In this document: positions 37,901-49,900 of the stretch, one piece after another
Layout: each line of letters starts with the position of its first letter
How positions within the stretch are numbered: position 1 is the first letter of the stretch
Source: Micromussa lordhowensis
Lineage: Eukaryota > Cnidaria > Anthozoa > Scleractinia > Lobophylliidae
Assembly (NCBI GenBank): GCA_964020085.1
Contig: OZ026598.1
Span: forward strand, 19,405,795 to 19,469,794
Length of the DNA stretch: 64,000 bases
Direction: 5' to 3'
The notes under the pieces: generated by a model
What the model was told of the DNA's origin: nothing
Seen by the model: the letters and a program-made list of their open reading frames with translations, nothing else
The model's database searches: none
Position numbers and translations under genes: made by a program

Positions 37901-40174
37901 ATCGGAGGTTATCCCTATCGAGGACGCTCCCTACATAAAATATAAAAGATCTGCTACCATATAGAGTTTAAATCTGCTACAGTATAAAGTTTAAAAATGA
38001 TTTTCAATGCATAAACTACCTTGCAACCTTCCTCTGCTCGTCGCCTACCTATTTAGAAAGTGAGACGACCGCGTTCATTCGCGGTCCCATTGTTTAAACG
38101 TCTTGGACATCGTACAGAAGTTGATAACTGGATTTTTTATTAATGCAGTCGATGGCCAGTGGTCCTCTTGGAGCAAGTACGGTAGATGCAATAGACGATG
38201 TGGAGGATCGCAATACAGAAACCGAAAGTGTAACAATCCACCACCAGCAAACGGTGGAGCAGACTGCGTAGGACCAAAACACCAATCACGGAGCTGTAGT
38301 TCATACCGTTGTCGTGGTAACGTAGTTTTGCTTCCTTTTTTGCGAACAAACTTTGATTCGTTGTTTTGTTTTTTAAAAGGTCTCCTTATTATCTAATCTT
38401 TCTAAGACGTTTCCTTTTGTTTTATTGCTGCCAATAGTTCAATAGCAATAGTCTTTGAAACGTTGTCGTAAAAATTATGTTAAAAGTAATTGATAATAGG
38501 GCTAAGCTTTTAGTTAATGGAAATATAATTGAGTAGCCCCATTTCGTAGAATGAAATCGTCCCTTTATTTCTAAACTGGGTTACATACCACCAAAATAAC
38601 GTTTAGCATTCCTTCTTGTTCAGCTTGACTCAAATTGTGAACAAGAATTGGAAGAATTGTGACATGGAGTGGGCTTTGTATATTTTTTTTTGCAGTTGAC
38701 GGTGGTTGGTCGTCTTGGGGTCCTTACAGCAAATGTAGCAGCACTTGCGGATCAGGAGGCAGACAGACACGACGACGCTCATGCTCCCATCCAGCTCCTT
38801 CATATGGTGGCAGACCGTGCCGAGGATATTCCCATCAGACCAGAAGATGCGGAAGCCGAGTTCCATGTGAAAAGAGTGAGACCTTAGATATTTTATTAGA
38901 TTATTGTGATAGCAAATTCCTATAGACTGAAAATGATGGGTTATGGTTGTGCAATGTCCCCCACTTTTAGGTACAAGATGACGCATCGCATTATTTCAGT
39001 TAACTACCCTGTGTTCCATTTTTTTTTTTTCAACACCCCAGACGACTAGTGGTCACTATTCAAAATCCTGCCTTACCCAGCACAGTTTCCACTAAGACTG
39101 CAAAACAGGCGAAATAATTTTCAATTAGTCGACGGAGAGGTATATGATAAAGGAAATGGCAACCCACTAGTGTCCGATTATTAGATACACACAATCTAGC
39201 TGACTGTCTTCCCAATGGCAGTTAAATTTACAATTATACGGCGAGATCAAGGTATATTATCTACTTAGGCACCAGGCCTTGCCCCTCCCTATTAGCCCAT
39301 AGAAACTCGATCTCTTCGTGTTACTGCTAAACTTTCTATGTAAACTGCAAAGGTAAATGCCACTGATGGTCGTAATTCACACGCCTTAGTGTTCCTACAA
39401 AACTTTGTTTCTGAGTTCGTCTACAATCAGAAAGGAATTAATAGCTGGCTACTTTCTTTTCTAAAGCTTGCAGAGACGCGCGGAGTCAAGGCTACTGTAG
39501 ATACGTCTTGATGAGTTATAGATGTGGACGATATTACAGATCTTGCAGAAAAACCTGCGATGCATGTATGTATATTTACATGCATAAGTTTAAAGTAAAC
39601 TGATTTCTTCGCCGTTATATTATCAAATGCCGATAGACCGTCATTGATTCAAGGCATGCATTAACATACTTTGAGCCGGACGACCATATTATAATACTCC
39701 AGACGCTAATTTACCCTGACTTGGCGAGGCCGTTGTTTTGGTTTTGTTAAGAAAGAAGTCGAACTTTTTACTTGGAATTATCTTATGAGAGGTCTTATGG
39801 TATGGATATATGTAGACGCGGTTTCCCTTGTTTTGATTTCTAACTCCAGCCGGCACTCACTAATTAGGGTTTGGAACTTGCCAGTGCAAAACTGTTCAGA
39901 CCATGTAAGCTTCCTGTAAACAGTTTCAACCAACAAACAGTTGATTTACTTTCCCCATTTTAGTATTAAATACTAGCTTATAGATCAGCAAATGAACGTG
40001 TTGAAGCCTATTTTAGGAACAGTTATTGAAACCTTTGCATTCCAAATTAAATAACGAGTAAGCTAGTTGATTGTAAGTTATTTTTATCTTTCCAACTGGT
40101 TAATAATGGCTTAGAGAACTTTCTAAGCACTAACACCACGTCCAATTTTTGCAGGCAATTACTATTCTCGTTAG
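28968..40174 (+). CDS. gene B: secreted ShK-TSP1(15)-ShK protein
   Basis: This spliced gene has 21 coding exons and about 978 residues. Exons: 28968-29046 (signal peptide, hydrophobic core [15 protein letters not shown]), 29454-29483, 30189-30221, 30399-30500 (canonical six-cysteine ShK), TSP1 exons 31055-31222, 31615-31791 (or from 31585), 32388-32558, 33062-33232, 33513-33683, 34063-34233, 34528-34698, 35200-35370, 35553-35723, 35987-36157, 36447-36617, 36956-37126, 37593-37763, 38149-38316 and 38696-38875, then 39467-39565 (C-terminal ShK) and 40155-40174 (stop TAG). Every junction is phase 1. Repeats are of the [12 protein letters not shown] type, most with one WxxW and the CxxSCxxG O-fucosylation consensus. 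The product is probably a secreted matrix or recognition protein; the partner is unknown. It is divergent from gene A and shares its design. The small linker exons 2 and 3 are the least certain. Confidence 0.87.
30399..30500 (+). other. gene B N-terminal ShK module
   Basis: This is a phase 1-1 exon with six cysteines in the spacing C-x7-C-x6-C-x8-C-x3-C-x2-C, ending CPRTCGRC. This is a standard ShKT domain, unlike the irregular pair in gene A. Confidence 0.9.
31055..38875 (+). other. gene B TSP1 exon array (15 repeats)
   Basis: Each repeat is one phase 1-1 exon of 168-180 nt. Repeats 4 and 6 ([20 protein letters not shown] class) alternate with 5 and 7 (WSMFGxCxKTCGGGxKYR class), spaced about 1.0 kb, so a two-exon unit was duplicated. 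Repeats 8 and 9 are near-identical neighbours 353 bp apart. Repeat 13 (CSKNCGGG) and repeat 14 (CNRRCGGS, one residue shorter) lose the Ser/Thr needed for O-fucosylation. Confidence 0.88.
31318..31387. repeat. small foldback element in a gene B intron
   Basis: TACATCCTTAGCCTC on the left is mirrored by GAGGCTAAGGATGTA on the right. It is about 70 bp and non-coding. Confidence 0.7.
39467..40174 (+). other. gene B C-terminal ShK module with split last cysteine
   Basis: Exon 39467-39565 supplies five cysteines (C-x8-C-x8-C-x6-C-x3-C) and ends with T. The 20-nt terminal exon 40155-40174 begins GC, so the sixth cysteine codon TGC spans the intron, followed by NYYSR and a stop. The strong acceptor (TTTTTGCAG) and the exact completion of the ShK pattern support the model. 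Confidence 0.85.
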
Positions 40175-40446
40175 ATAAACCCCTCATAGCTGAGCAGTGA
40201 ACAGGTAACTTTACATTCTCTATTTAAATAAGTACTAGCCTTAATTTTATTGTCCTAAAGCAAGAGATTGACCAGGACGACGATTGACGACGGGCCAAGG
40301 GGAAATGCAAAGAGTTGTTTCTTAACGATCTGTGGGAAAACGACCATGTCAAGACTCGATCATCTTTTAATTTCGCTTTAAAAGTAAGCGGTGTTAATTG
40401 CCTTCTACAAATCAGAAATCCACTATAGAGTACCCTAACAGGATAA

Positions 40447-40452
40447 AATAAA
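40447..40452 (+). terminator. candidate polyadenylation signal of gene B
   Basis: AATAAA lies 273 bp after the gene B stop codon. Another AATAAA at 41197 is an alternative for a longer untranslated region. Confidence 0.4.
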
Positions 40453-40627
40453 CTTTTGAAAACACATAACTGCCAGGTTTTGGAGCCAGCATTTCCACTC
40501 CTGTTACCTTCAATTTCAACCTTGTCTTAGCTGGATAGGGTTATGTTTTGGCTTCATGGGACTTCTTAATTCTATTTATTTGTATCGTAGTTCTGTGAAT
40601 GAGGTAGCGGACTAGAGAAGAATATAT

Positions 40628-40742
40628 AACAATTATTCCATGAGCCCGAGTTGGATATGAAGTGATAACATAACCAACGAGCGCGTAGCCCGAGTTGTTT
40701 ATAATCACTTCATATCCAACAAGGGCGAATGGAATACTTGTT
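40628..40742. repeat. foldback element
   Basis: AACAATTATTCCATGAGCCC...TTGGATATGAAGTGAT is mirrored by ATCACTTCATATCCAAC...GGAATACTTGTT. It is the same family as 25117-25217. Confidence 0.75.
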
Positions 40743-41202
40743 TTAGTAAATTATCCAACTGGGTTTGGCCGCCGATTTTTATTTCGGCCATTATAGAGGG
40801 CTGAAGTTGAAAACTTCGTGCGGAATTTACTAATATTCGTTATCAGAAGAAATTTGATATATAAAGGGAAAATGTTACTGTAAAATGTATATATCTTCAT
40901 CTGGAGGGCAGAAATGCAAGAATTGGGCAAATTTTCTTAATTTGTTGATGTCTAGCCCATGTCGGCGAGGAGCCTGCTAGAGGGCTCAGTCGTTGATGTC
41001 TCAAAAAGATTTATTTCTGAACCACATTATTTTATTTCATTTTTAATTAATAATGATGTTTATTCTCTTTCTATTTCCAGAAGAAGAAAGATAGAAACTT
41101 TTTTTCAAATTTAAAGGGACTTTTGGGGAGGAGTGTTACACGCCATCGCTTGTGGGTTATGGAATTACTTCTAGCAGGATTGAGAAAAGAGCTGTTAATA
41201 AA

Positions 41203-43294
41203 TGTATAACATGTCCTTGTGTTATGTTCTTCGTCTAAAGCTATGTTGTAATGTTACTTTTTGAATTATTAGGTCACTCCAGGAAATACAATTTTTTAGA
41301 TGATTCTTAATAAAATGACGAACTTTGTAGACAGTAATTTGGCATTCAATGTTATTAGTTGGTTCGCCTGTATATCTGGTACTATGACTCCCCCTCCCCC
41401 TCCCCCCCCTCGTTAATATGCTGGAGATCGCTGGCTTCTCACTAGCAATTCTATTAGGTTGCCGTGACATCTCCCACGTTCATTGATCCCTGGATGAAAA
41501 ATTGCGCTGTCACAATAAAATGCCTTGCGCATGGGCACAACATCACACGCCTAGGCATAGCTGGAGCTCTAACTGAGATATCCGTACGCAATTGCGTCTT
41601 GATACAGGTTTTACTGTTCGACATCAGTACTGTGCAAAAGTAATGCAAACAAAATTCATTGAATTTCGTTCTTTGTTCCCTCGAAATTTCAACGAAATTT
41701 CCATCGAATTTTGCAGACGTCCAACGCCTTTTAAAACTAAAACCCATCGAAAATTTCGCGGAAGGGAAGGAGATTTCCCAGTACCATTACCAAAAGCACT
41801 CAAGTAGCAACAAAAAAGATTTTTATTCTGAAAATAGCACTTGTTGTAATTAACAAGTTAATTGGGTGCAATTAATATGAGATTTTACTCTAAATCTAAG
41901 TCATTATTTATTCGCTCTTGCTTGTTGTTGAGTCCTTAGCTAACGCACTATCCCTTCGATCTGAAGATGAAAAGTAATTGAAAAACAACTGGTTGAGTAA
42001 TTATGCTTCAGTAACATGCAAGTTAATTAATATTATTATACACTGAACTCACTATCTCTTTTCTGATTGGCCGAAAGCGTACAGTGAATTTTGAAATAAG
42101 CAATAACCAATACAATACAATAATCATGTCAAGGACGCTCAAGGTCATGGGTAATCATGTCATGTATGACCGCGGTGCATGATTTCTAAAGGGTAATCAT
42201 GTCAAGTTCGCGCGCTTTGTGTTGCATGCCGTCAGTGAAGAAGTAAAAACATGTCTTCCATTTTCTTTTTCGTTCAGTGTGTAATAAAATAATTATTAGA
42301 TTCGGTTTTTGTGATATCCAGAATACTCAAGGTCTCGATAAGGGTTGGTTATTCTGGATATCACAATTTATCACTTCTCACTAGTGGCTAAAACATTTCA
42401 TATCAATGCTAGTTCTGATATACATATTAGAGGAATATTATTAATCTTGGTACTGAATTCTAGTGTCCTGTTAAGAAGTTCAAAACAGACCAAAACAAAA
42501 CTCCTTAACTTACAACTCAGAATGCAATCATCAAAAGAGTGAGTCTGCCAAAATCTGAACAATGTGATTACGTTAATGACTTTCACGGAGTGCGATCGCT
42601 TTATATCACTTTTACTTAGCTAGCCTTTTGGTTGTTCCAATTTCCTTTTTAAGTGTGCAAAATATTCATTGTCATCCAATCAGTTTCGAGGGGAATTCCG
42701 TGATTGGTGGGCTTTCACATCGAAAATTTTGACCGTTGTCTATGGGACTAAAATGGTCGTAGCATCTGCAGTGAGCAGTCCTTGATTTCTTCTCGCGTCA
42801 GAGAGTGAGAGATTCTGTCCAGTCGATCCCTTTCGATTTTAATCCATGATTGGAATTTTTAGAACTGAAATTGATATTTTTACCAGGGTTTAGGAAAAAG
42901 ATGACACACTGCTCAAAGGCGATTGAGTTTAATATGGATTAAGTTCAGGGTCTGAAAATATATAGACTCGCTCATGACCCAAATGACCCGGATCCGATTC
43001 TGGCTTTTGAAATTGTCTTTTTCGTTTTTCCTTGTTTAGAGAAAAGAAACCAAAGTATCCGCCATTGTTTGGTGAACTGAGCATTTTCAATGCCCAGCTA
43101 TTTCTCATTTGATTCCTAAAATCCTTATTTATGCAATCTATATTAGAGAATCAGATGAACCAATGTTTTGAAGCTTGAATAAAGATTAATCCTCGACTAA
43201 ATTAGCAATAAAAAGACCGAAATCCAAATATATTCATTGAGGGAAACCTAAGAGGTTTAAAATGAGTAAATGAGTATTGAAATAGAACTCTTAC
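41203..43294. other. region between the 3' ends of genes B and C
   Basis: Genes B and C converge here. It contains the repeat at 42034-42372 and a C-rich tract near 41393-41411. The terminal exon of gene C is expected in this stretch but could not be fixed. Short open frames at 41454-41853 have no recognisable features. Confidence 0.45.
42034..42372. repeat. dispersed repeat, copy 2
   Basis: It shares most of its length with 8188-8585 in the same orientation, ending with GGTTTTTGTGATATCCAGAA and a shortened hairpin that closes with TTCTGGATATCACAA. The two copies have the same left border. Confidence 0.7.
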
Positions 43295-46200
43295 CACAAA
43301 AATCGCATGTTTTAGGGCACTCATCAATCATGAAGGTTTGAAGTCCGGGACTTGAACACATCTCAAGTGTTTGCAAAAACATACACTTATACGGGCTCCT
43401 CTTGTCAACACAATCAACTGAAAAGTAGGGAAAAATTAGAAAATAAATATAGAAAATATACCAAACAGAGGCTCCACTAGGAAATATATGATCAGAAAAG
43501 GGACAGGCAGACAGATAGATAGATGGACGGAAGGAAGCGAGAAATTAAAGGAAAGGAAGTACGAGGGAAAGGAATCGAAGGGAATAGAAAGAAGGAATGT
43601 AGGTACATTGTACTGTATTTAAAAGATCAACGCCAATGTCACAAACAGTTTGACACTTGGATGAACTTCTCGCTGAGTAAAACTTTTACATCTAGCGCAT
43701 TATAACCAGCTCCAACCTTACAGAGATATGTTTTTTTTTTTGCTTGATAAAATCTACATGAAATCGTGATATGGAAATCGATAAAAACAAATTGACATCT
43801 TTGTTTTTAAATTTGACTTCCGTTAAGGTCAGACACCGCGGGCGATTAGAATCTCGGACTAGTCAGGCTGTGACGTCGAAACAAGAACGTAGTAACTTAT
43901 TTTTCGAACCAAACACCTAGAAACGAAGAAAGTTAGAGGAACTTACTATGAATTGGGCAATCAAGCGTTGTTCCGCTGTTTGTTCAAATTTGTAAACAAT
44001 TACGAAAAATTGTAGACCTACGTTCTAATCTTGACGTCACATCCTGACTAGTCCCAGGTCTTATTAAAGGCCCGCGGTTTCTGACCCAACTGGAAGTAAA
44101 ATTTCACGTTTTCAGCTGTCTTAAACTTGGTGATGAAACAACGATATCCAGTATTTTTATCCCATTTCCATATCATGATCTCATGTAGGTTACATCAAGC
44201 AAATAAAAAAGATTATCTATCATACACATAGAACTGAATACGAAATGTCCATTCAATGAGGCAATATAGCAAATTCCTAAACATTATTTCGTTGCAAAGC
44301 TAACCTCGTTCTCTGGACCTTTTCCCTCAAGCCAGGGTAAAGGCCCTGGGAACGAGGCTGGTTTATAAGGTATCATTTTTTTTCTCACCTTGACATTTAT
44401 ACAATTTATTGATTTCCTCTCTGTCATTGAAACTCAGACCCAGTCTCTGGCCAATGATGGCTTTTTCATCCGTTGGCACTATCGTTGGAACGTTCATATC
44501 TTTACTGAAGGCAAACTTGCTGTAGTGCATCACACTTTCATAGTCATATGGCTTGCCAAAGCTAGAACCCAGGTCTCGCGGGTACTTTTGGAAATTACGA
44601 GCGTGTTCTACGAATGGAAAACCAGATTAATCTACCATCACTTTCACATTGGAATGGTTTGGCGAACAGGTTTAAAGCAGTTTCCCCCCCTGCATATACA
44701 TACTCTCACCCCGCCTTACTGACTAGCCTTCATTACGAGGCTCGCCACAAAAGCGTGCCGTGTATCGTAAACGTGGTCCGACACACACTCGTACGCAAAA
44801 TCATACCGTCTGGACTAACCCCAAGTAACAATTGTTATTTATATCATCAGGAAGTGAGGAGGTAAGTAAGTTGGTGAAGTCTCCTCAAGGTGCGTTCTTA
44901 GACCATCTGATAATCTGAGCACTTCTCCAAGTGAGTGATTGATTTAGTAAAGGAATAAGCTAGAACATCGTCATCAATTTGGCGTCGGCAGATTACGCGG
45001 TAAATTGTCTGTTGGAAAGGCAAAGCCACCAGTCTGCTTACACTATTTCGGATTACACAACAGTGTTCTGCCATGATGTATTATTACATCTTACTTTCAT
45101 AAACGATGCTCCAAACTTTGTATCCTATTAATATTATCCTTATACTTAATCAATCTAAACACTATAAAGCCCAGATTGATAATAGGGGAATCCTTGTTTA
45201 CAATACTTGACTCATTAGCATAAGCAATTCTGTTTTTGACGGAGTTACAAATTAATCAGTTCTGAATATTGAAAGGTCATAGTACGATTAACTCTGCCAG
45301 TGAATGTGAGCCTGATGTATTGAATACTTTTTCTGCAACACGCGTTTAAAAACTTAAAATCTAACAAAGAATGTATGAGCTCATTAGCGCTTTTGCCACC
45401 CAGAAATTTTGCAGTTTTTGAATATTACACCCAAAGAGCTGAAAATTTCATCATGTACTAAGTTTTCACTAGCTCTTTAGATGCCTGAAGTCAATTCATA
45501 TCTAACATGTTGCATTCTGTACTGTACGCAAAGCCGTATGCAAATGAGCAAAAATGTGAACAATGACGTAAGCATGAATCCGCCTATACGTTAACAGCGT
45601 TTTCGAGCACGCTCACCCTGTTCAATGTTGTTCCAGTCTATCTTGATGTATTTGTCTCGGTCCGGCCTGGTGTGTTCGTGGAAAAATCCCAAAGCATGCA
45701 TGATCTCGTGTACGACCGTGCCAATCCTCTCGCATCCAATGCCGATGGAAATGGTCTGTTCGACATCACCGGGATCCCTGCCAACCCTTGAGAAACACCT
45801 TCCAATCGTGACAACAACAAAAATTATCTTTTGCGTTTGAAGTACAGCCGTTAATAAGTAGTATTTATTGCTGTATGGCTATAGCTTTTTAAGATATAAC
45901 GTGAGCTATGAGGAGTAGTTAAAAGTCGGGACGAGAAGTTCCCAGTTGCGCCCATATAATTAGGCATATTTTATACCATAGATAGTTAAGGCGGGGGTAA
46001 ACCCGAATTGAAGTGAAATTTTGGTAAGTTTAAAGAGAGGTTGAAAGGGAAAAAAGGGTTATGGAGCACAACCAGACAGTTGCCCGACCGCACAATGGCA
46101 CCCCAGGTTGTTGGGCAACTGTTTGGAGTGTATGTACCAATTTTTCATTTCAAACTCTAATTTTAAAACAACAACAAATCTTCAAAATTTCCTATTTCCA

Positions 46201-46950
46201 TCAATTTTACTAATCCTTTGAGAAAAACTATTTCTCTCCAAATATACCTAAAAATCACAAAAAAATTTACAAAACAACCCAAAACATAGCTATGTGAGAT
46301 GAGCATAGATATTCTTGATTGCTTGAAACGTAAACGAGATATTTGCATTAAAAACATAATACCCAGCCAAAATACGGCTTTCGGGTTTACCCCCGCCTTA
46401 ACTGTGTTTTTTGGGACTACGTAATTCATTTTAGTATTAATTTCATTTTTTTAGTTTCATACACTATTTTGATCGAGCTTACCCGGCTACAATAGGCGAC
46501 AAAAGTATTGAGACACTTGGCAGGAAAATGCGATTTTCGAGCCTCTTGGAAACATTCCCCCCCCCCCCCCCCCCCGCTAAACAATGTTGATTTTATTTTT
46601 CTGTTTCCTAGACTGCACAGACCACAGTGCCTACACAGCATTGGATAGGCATATTCGTATTCTCAGTATGGGATTGGAACTAGCTTGCAATTGAGGCTCA
46701 TGCGTGGAATAATATCATTAAAAGATTCCCCGCATTAGCCTCACTTGCAAGCTATGTCCAGTCCCATGCCGAGAATACGAATATGGTCTGTTGGGGGGCC
46801 TGGGTTATCAGAGAATTAATGCTAGATGTAAATGAAATGGAATAAGTGCTTAGGATAAGTGCTTTTCCTAAAGGTGTCTCAACTACTTTTGTCGCCCATT
46901 GCAGATCTTAGATGTAACGTGTTTAAATAAAGCTTTTGATTGACTGACTA

Positions 46951-46989
<39 letters not shown>

Positions 46990-49900
46990 TTACTGCATTT
47001 ACCCATTTCCGCTGAAGAACTTCACATAACTTTTATGCTGTGAGTCTTTTTTAGGAAGTTCAACAAACTTCAAGCACGTCCTTTTCTTTAGATGGTGAAT
47101 TCCTTGCTTGATAATATCAACGGTAAAAGACTCTAAAGGAGAATGCATAACTTGGTTAATAATCAACTCAGATTCTGCCAAACTCTACATTGTACATCTC
47201 TAAGGTTAATATCCTTGGCAAAAATATTGTATTTTTATTTGCGATGGCCAATATTCTAAATGACAATTACGTGAAGTCGCTGCATCTTAAAAGCGGTTGA
47301 AATTCTTAGTTTGGTATCGCTTAGGATATGTTTAAATCTAAAACTACCACCATCATAGTTCACAACAGCTTTTGGGCTGGTTACGTCTGACGGGAATTTC
47401 TTTTTCCTTCGCAAAATGCTACCACTGACGTGGGCCGGAATAAAATTGATTCCGCTGACTTATCGGTATAATTAATAACACGGAGTTTCGATCTTTCAAA
47501 AGTTTTGCCGATCGTATCTTCTCCGTCATTTCTATATGAGAAAACTTATCGCTAATGTCTTCTAAGTTAGAACCTTGAAATTAAAGAGCAGTGGGTTTAG
47601 CTTGAGAAAGACAAGAATCCCGCAAAAACCATACTATCCAAAAGAAACACGTGAGTATCTTGAGAGAAATTAGTCAGGCTTAAAACTTAATGAAAACCGA
47701 GTTAATTATACTGAATTTCTCGTTTTTCATCCATGATGAAACTCTGAGGTGATTACTACCATTACATCCAAGTGTTAACAGCCCATAGATCTCATATTAT
47801 CTGAACAACATGAAGCCCGAAATTCCAAGATAATAGATAGTGCTTGTCACATGTTTTTGTCCCTGTTTCTTCTGTAAGTACTGCAAGAAGAATCTCCACA
47901 AATCGGACTTCGATAGGAAACTGTATGGGGAATTACAATATATATCATCTCCACCACTAATAACACACCTAAGGCCTCGTCAAACTTGTAGTAAACTATC
48001 CCTTTCGGCCAGTATAGTACAGGACTGACGACAGCGTCACGTGATATGATCTCTCCACCAGTAAGATATCGTTCCGTGTCTTTATCGATGAGAATGTCTC
48101 CTTCGAACAGACCTAAAAGAGTCAACACAATGAAAATTTTTCTGCCTGATAATAGAACGAATTAATAAAGCCTGTTTACTTCATATTGAAGAGAAAATGC
48201 AATAAAATGAATAACGTCTGCTCTGTGAAGAAAATAGGGTCTTCCTGTTATACGTTCAAAGAGCATAAGATTTACTTGGGTCGGAGGGAAATGAAAGGGG
48301 TTTTGTCCCACATAGTTGACTATTCCTTTCTGTTTTCTCAGAGATAACCCGAAATAACCGAGATTTAACCAGTGTCCGTTTTACTCAAGGAAAGTGAAAT
48401 GAGTAACACGGCACCTTTGTAGTGCCAGCATGAGGTCGCTTTGTCTAGTGTTCAGTTGGAAACATTGCTACCTCTTGCATTCCTATTTCCGCTGCATTTT
48501 TTTCAGCAGACGTGCTCCATGTTCCCCATGCCTTAATCATTTTGTTTTCCTATTTTGCCTCCCTTTAGGTAGTAAAACGATTGTTTCTACAGCAAGAGCT
48601 GATCTAACTGTTTTTTTTGTCAACCTGCTGTTGCGCAACTTGTTCCCTGATACTGTAACCAAATTAAATGCAGGCCAAAAAGCTGTTTTGATATCACCCA
48701 CTAAGAAATGACACACCACACATCATAAAGAAAGACAAATCAATATCCAAGCAAAGCTTCTTGATGTTCACAAAGGACAGGAAAACATGGCTCAGACACG
48801 CTAAGTTAACGGTTGACGAAAATTGGCCTATCTTGTCTTACCAGAAGTCTCCTCTGATCGTGCTTTATCAACATCATTTTCAACTGCAATTAAGTATCAC
48901 TGAAGAGTTAATCCAGAATACTTTATTTGAAAATACAAAACGTTACATATATGCAATTCATCATAATACCTGTTACCCTTATTTATTGAACGCTGAAAGA
49001 ATAGGCTAATTCCGAAATTTTAAAATTCCAACTTGGCTGCAAGGCTCACTGGAATGAAACAAAAGAAATCATTTTTTCATCACCTTCAACCTCGACTTGA
49101 TTTCTTTTGGTTTATCCCCCGAAGCTTCGGAGCCAAGTTTCAATTTCAATATATCGAAATTATTATTATTCTCATATTGACAGCTTGTCTAACACTTCGC
49201 AAAAGAGAGACAACATTTAGCCTCATTTGACGTATAAAGGCGTATAGCCCTCCATTTGGCCCGGCTCCTAACACATGTTTATCTTAGGGCCTGTTTACAT
49301 GGAGGTGGGGGACCCCAGGTAGGTGAGGTAACCCGCCTAGGTGGGGTAACCCGCCTCTCCATATAATCTCTCATTTTTATTTGATCATGTTTACATGATA
49401 GGTGGGGTAACCCGCCTAGGCGGGTTGCCCGGTCTGCCAGGTAGGGTAACCCGCCTAGCCGGGGTCGCATTTTGCCATGTAAACGACTCGAGGTGGGGTA
49501 ACCCGCCTAGCCGGGGTCGAGTTCATGTTACATTGAACCAGAACAATATGGCCGTTAACTGCCTCTGTCGGAGGCTTTGTATCATCAAAAGTGACAGTAA
49601 AACGCCACAGCATTGAAATGCTGCAGCGAGAGCAGAAAATAAAGATAAAATAACACTGACCGCCATTTTCAATGTTTACATGCCTAGCGACCACGCAACA
49701 ACGTCAAGTAAAGTCACCCCGGGACCCCGGGGTTGTAAGTTTGCATGTAAACGCTGGCCATTTTTCGACCACGGCTAGGCGGGTTACCTCACCTACCTGG
49801 GGTCCCCCACCTCCATGTAAACAGGCCCTTAGATCTCTCCCGAGGTCTTAGATCTATTCAACCTTTTTGCGCCAATATTTATTTATCCAAGGTACAAGTT

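Noticed and set aside
41393..41411. C-rich tract as a regulatory element
   Set aside because: It is simple sequence with no additional evidence.
48430..48711. A 93-codon plus-strand frame in gene C intron 1
   Set aside because: No domain, no splice support, antisense to an intron.
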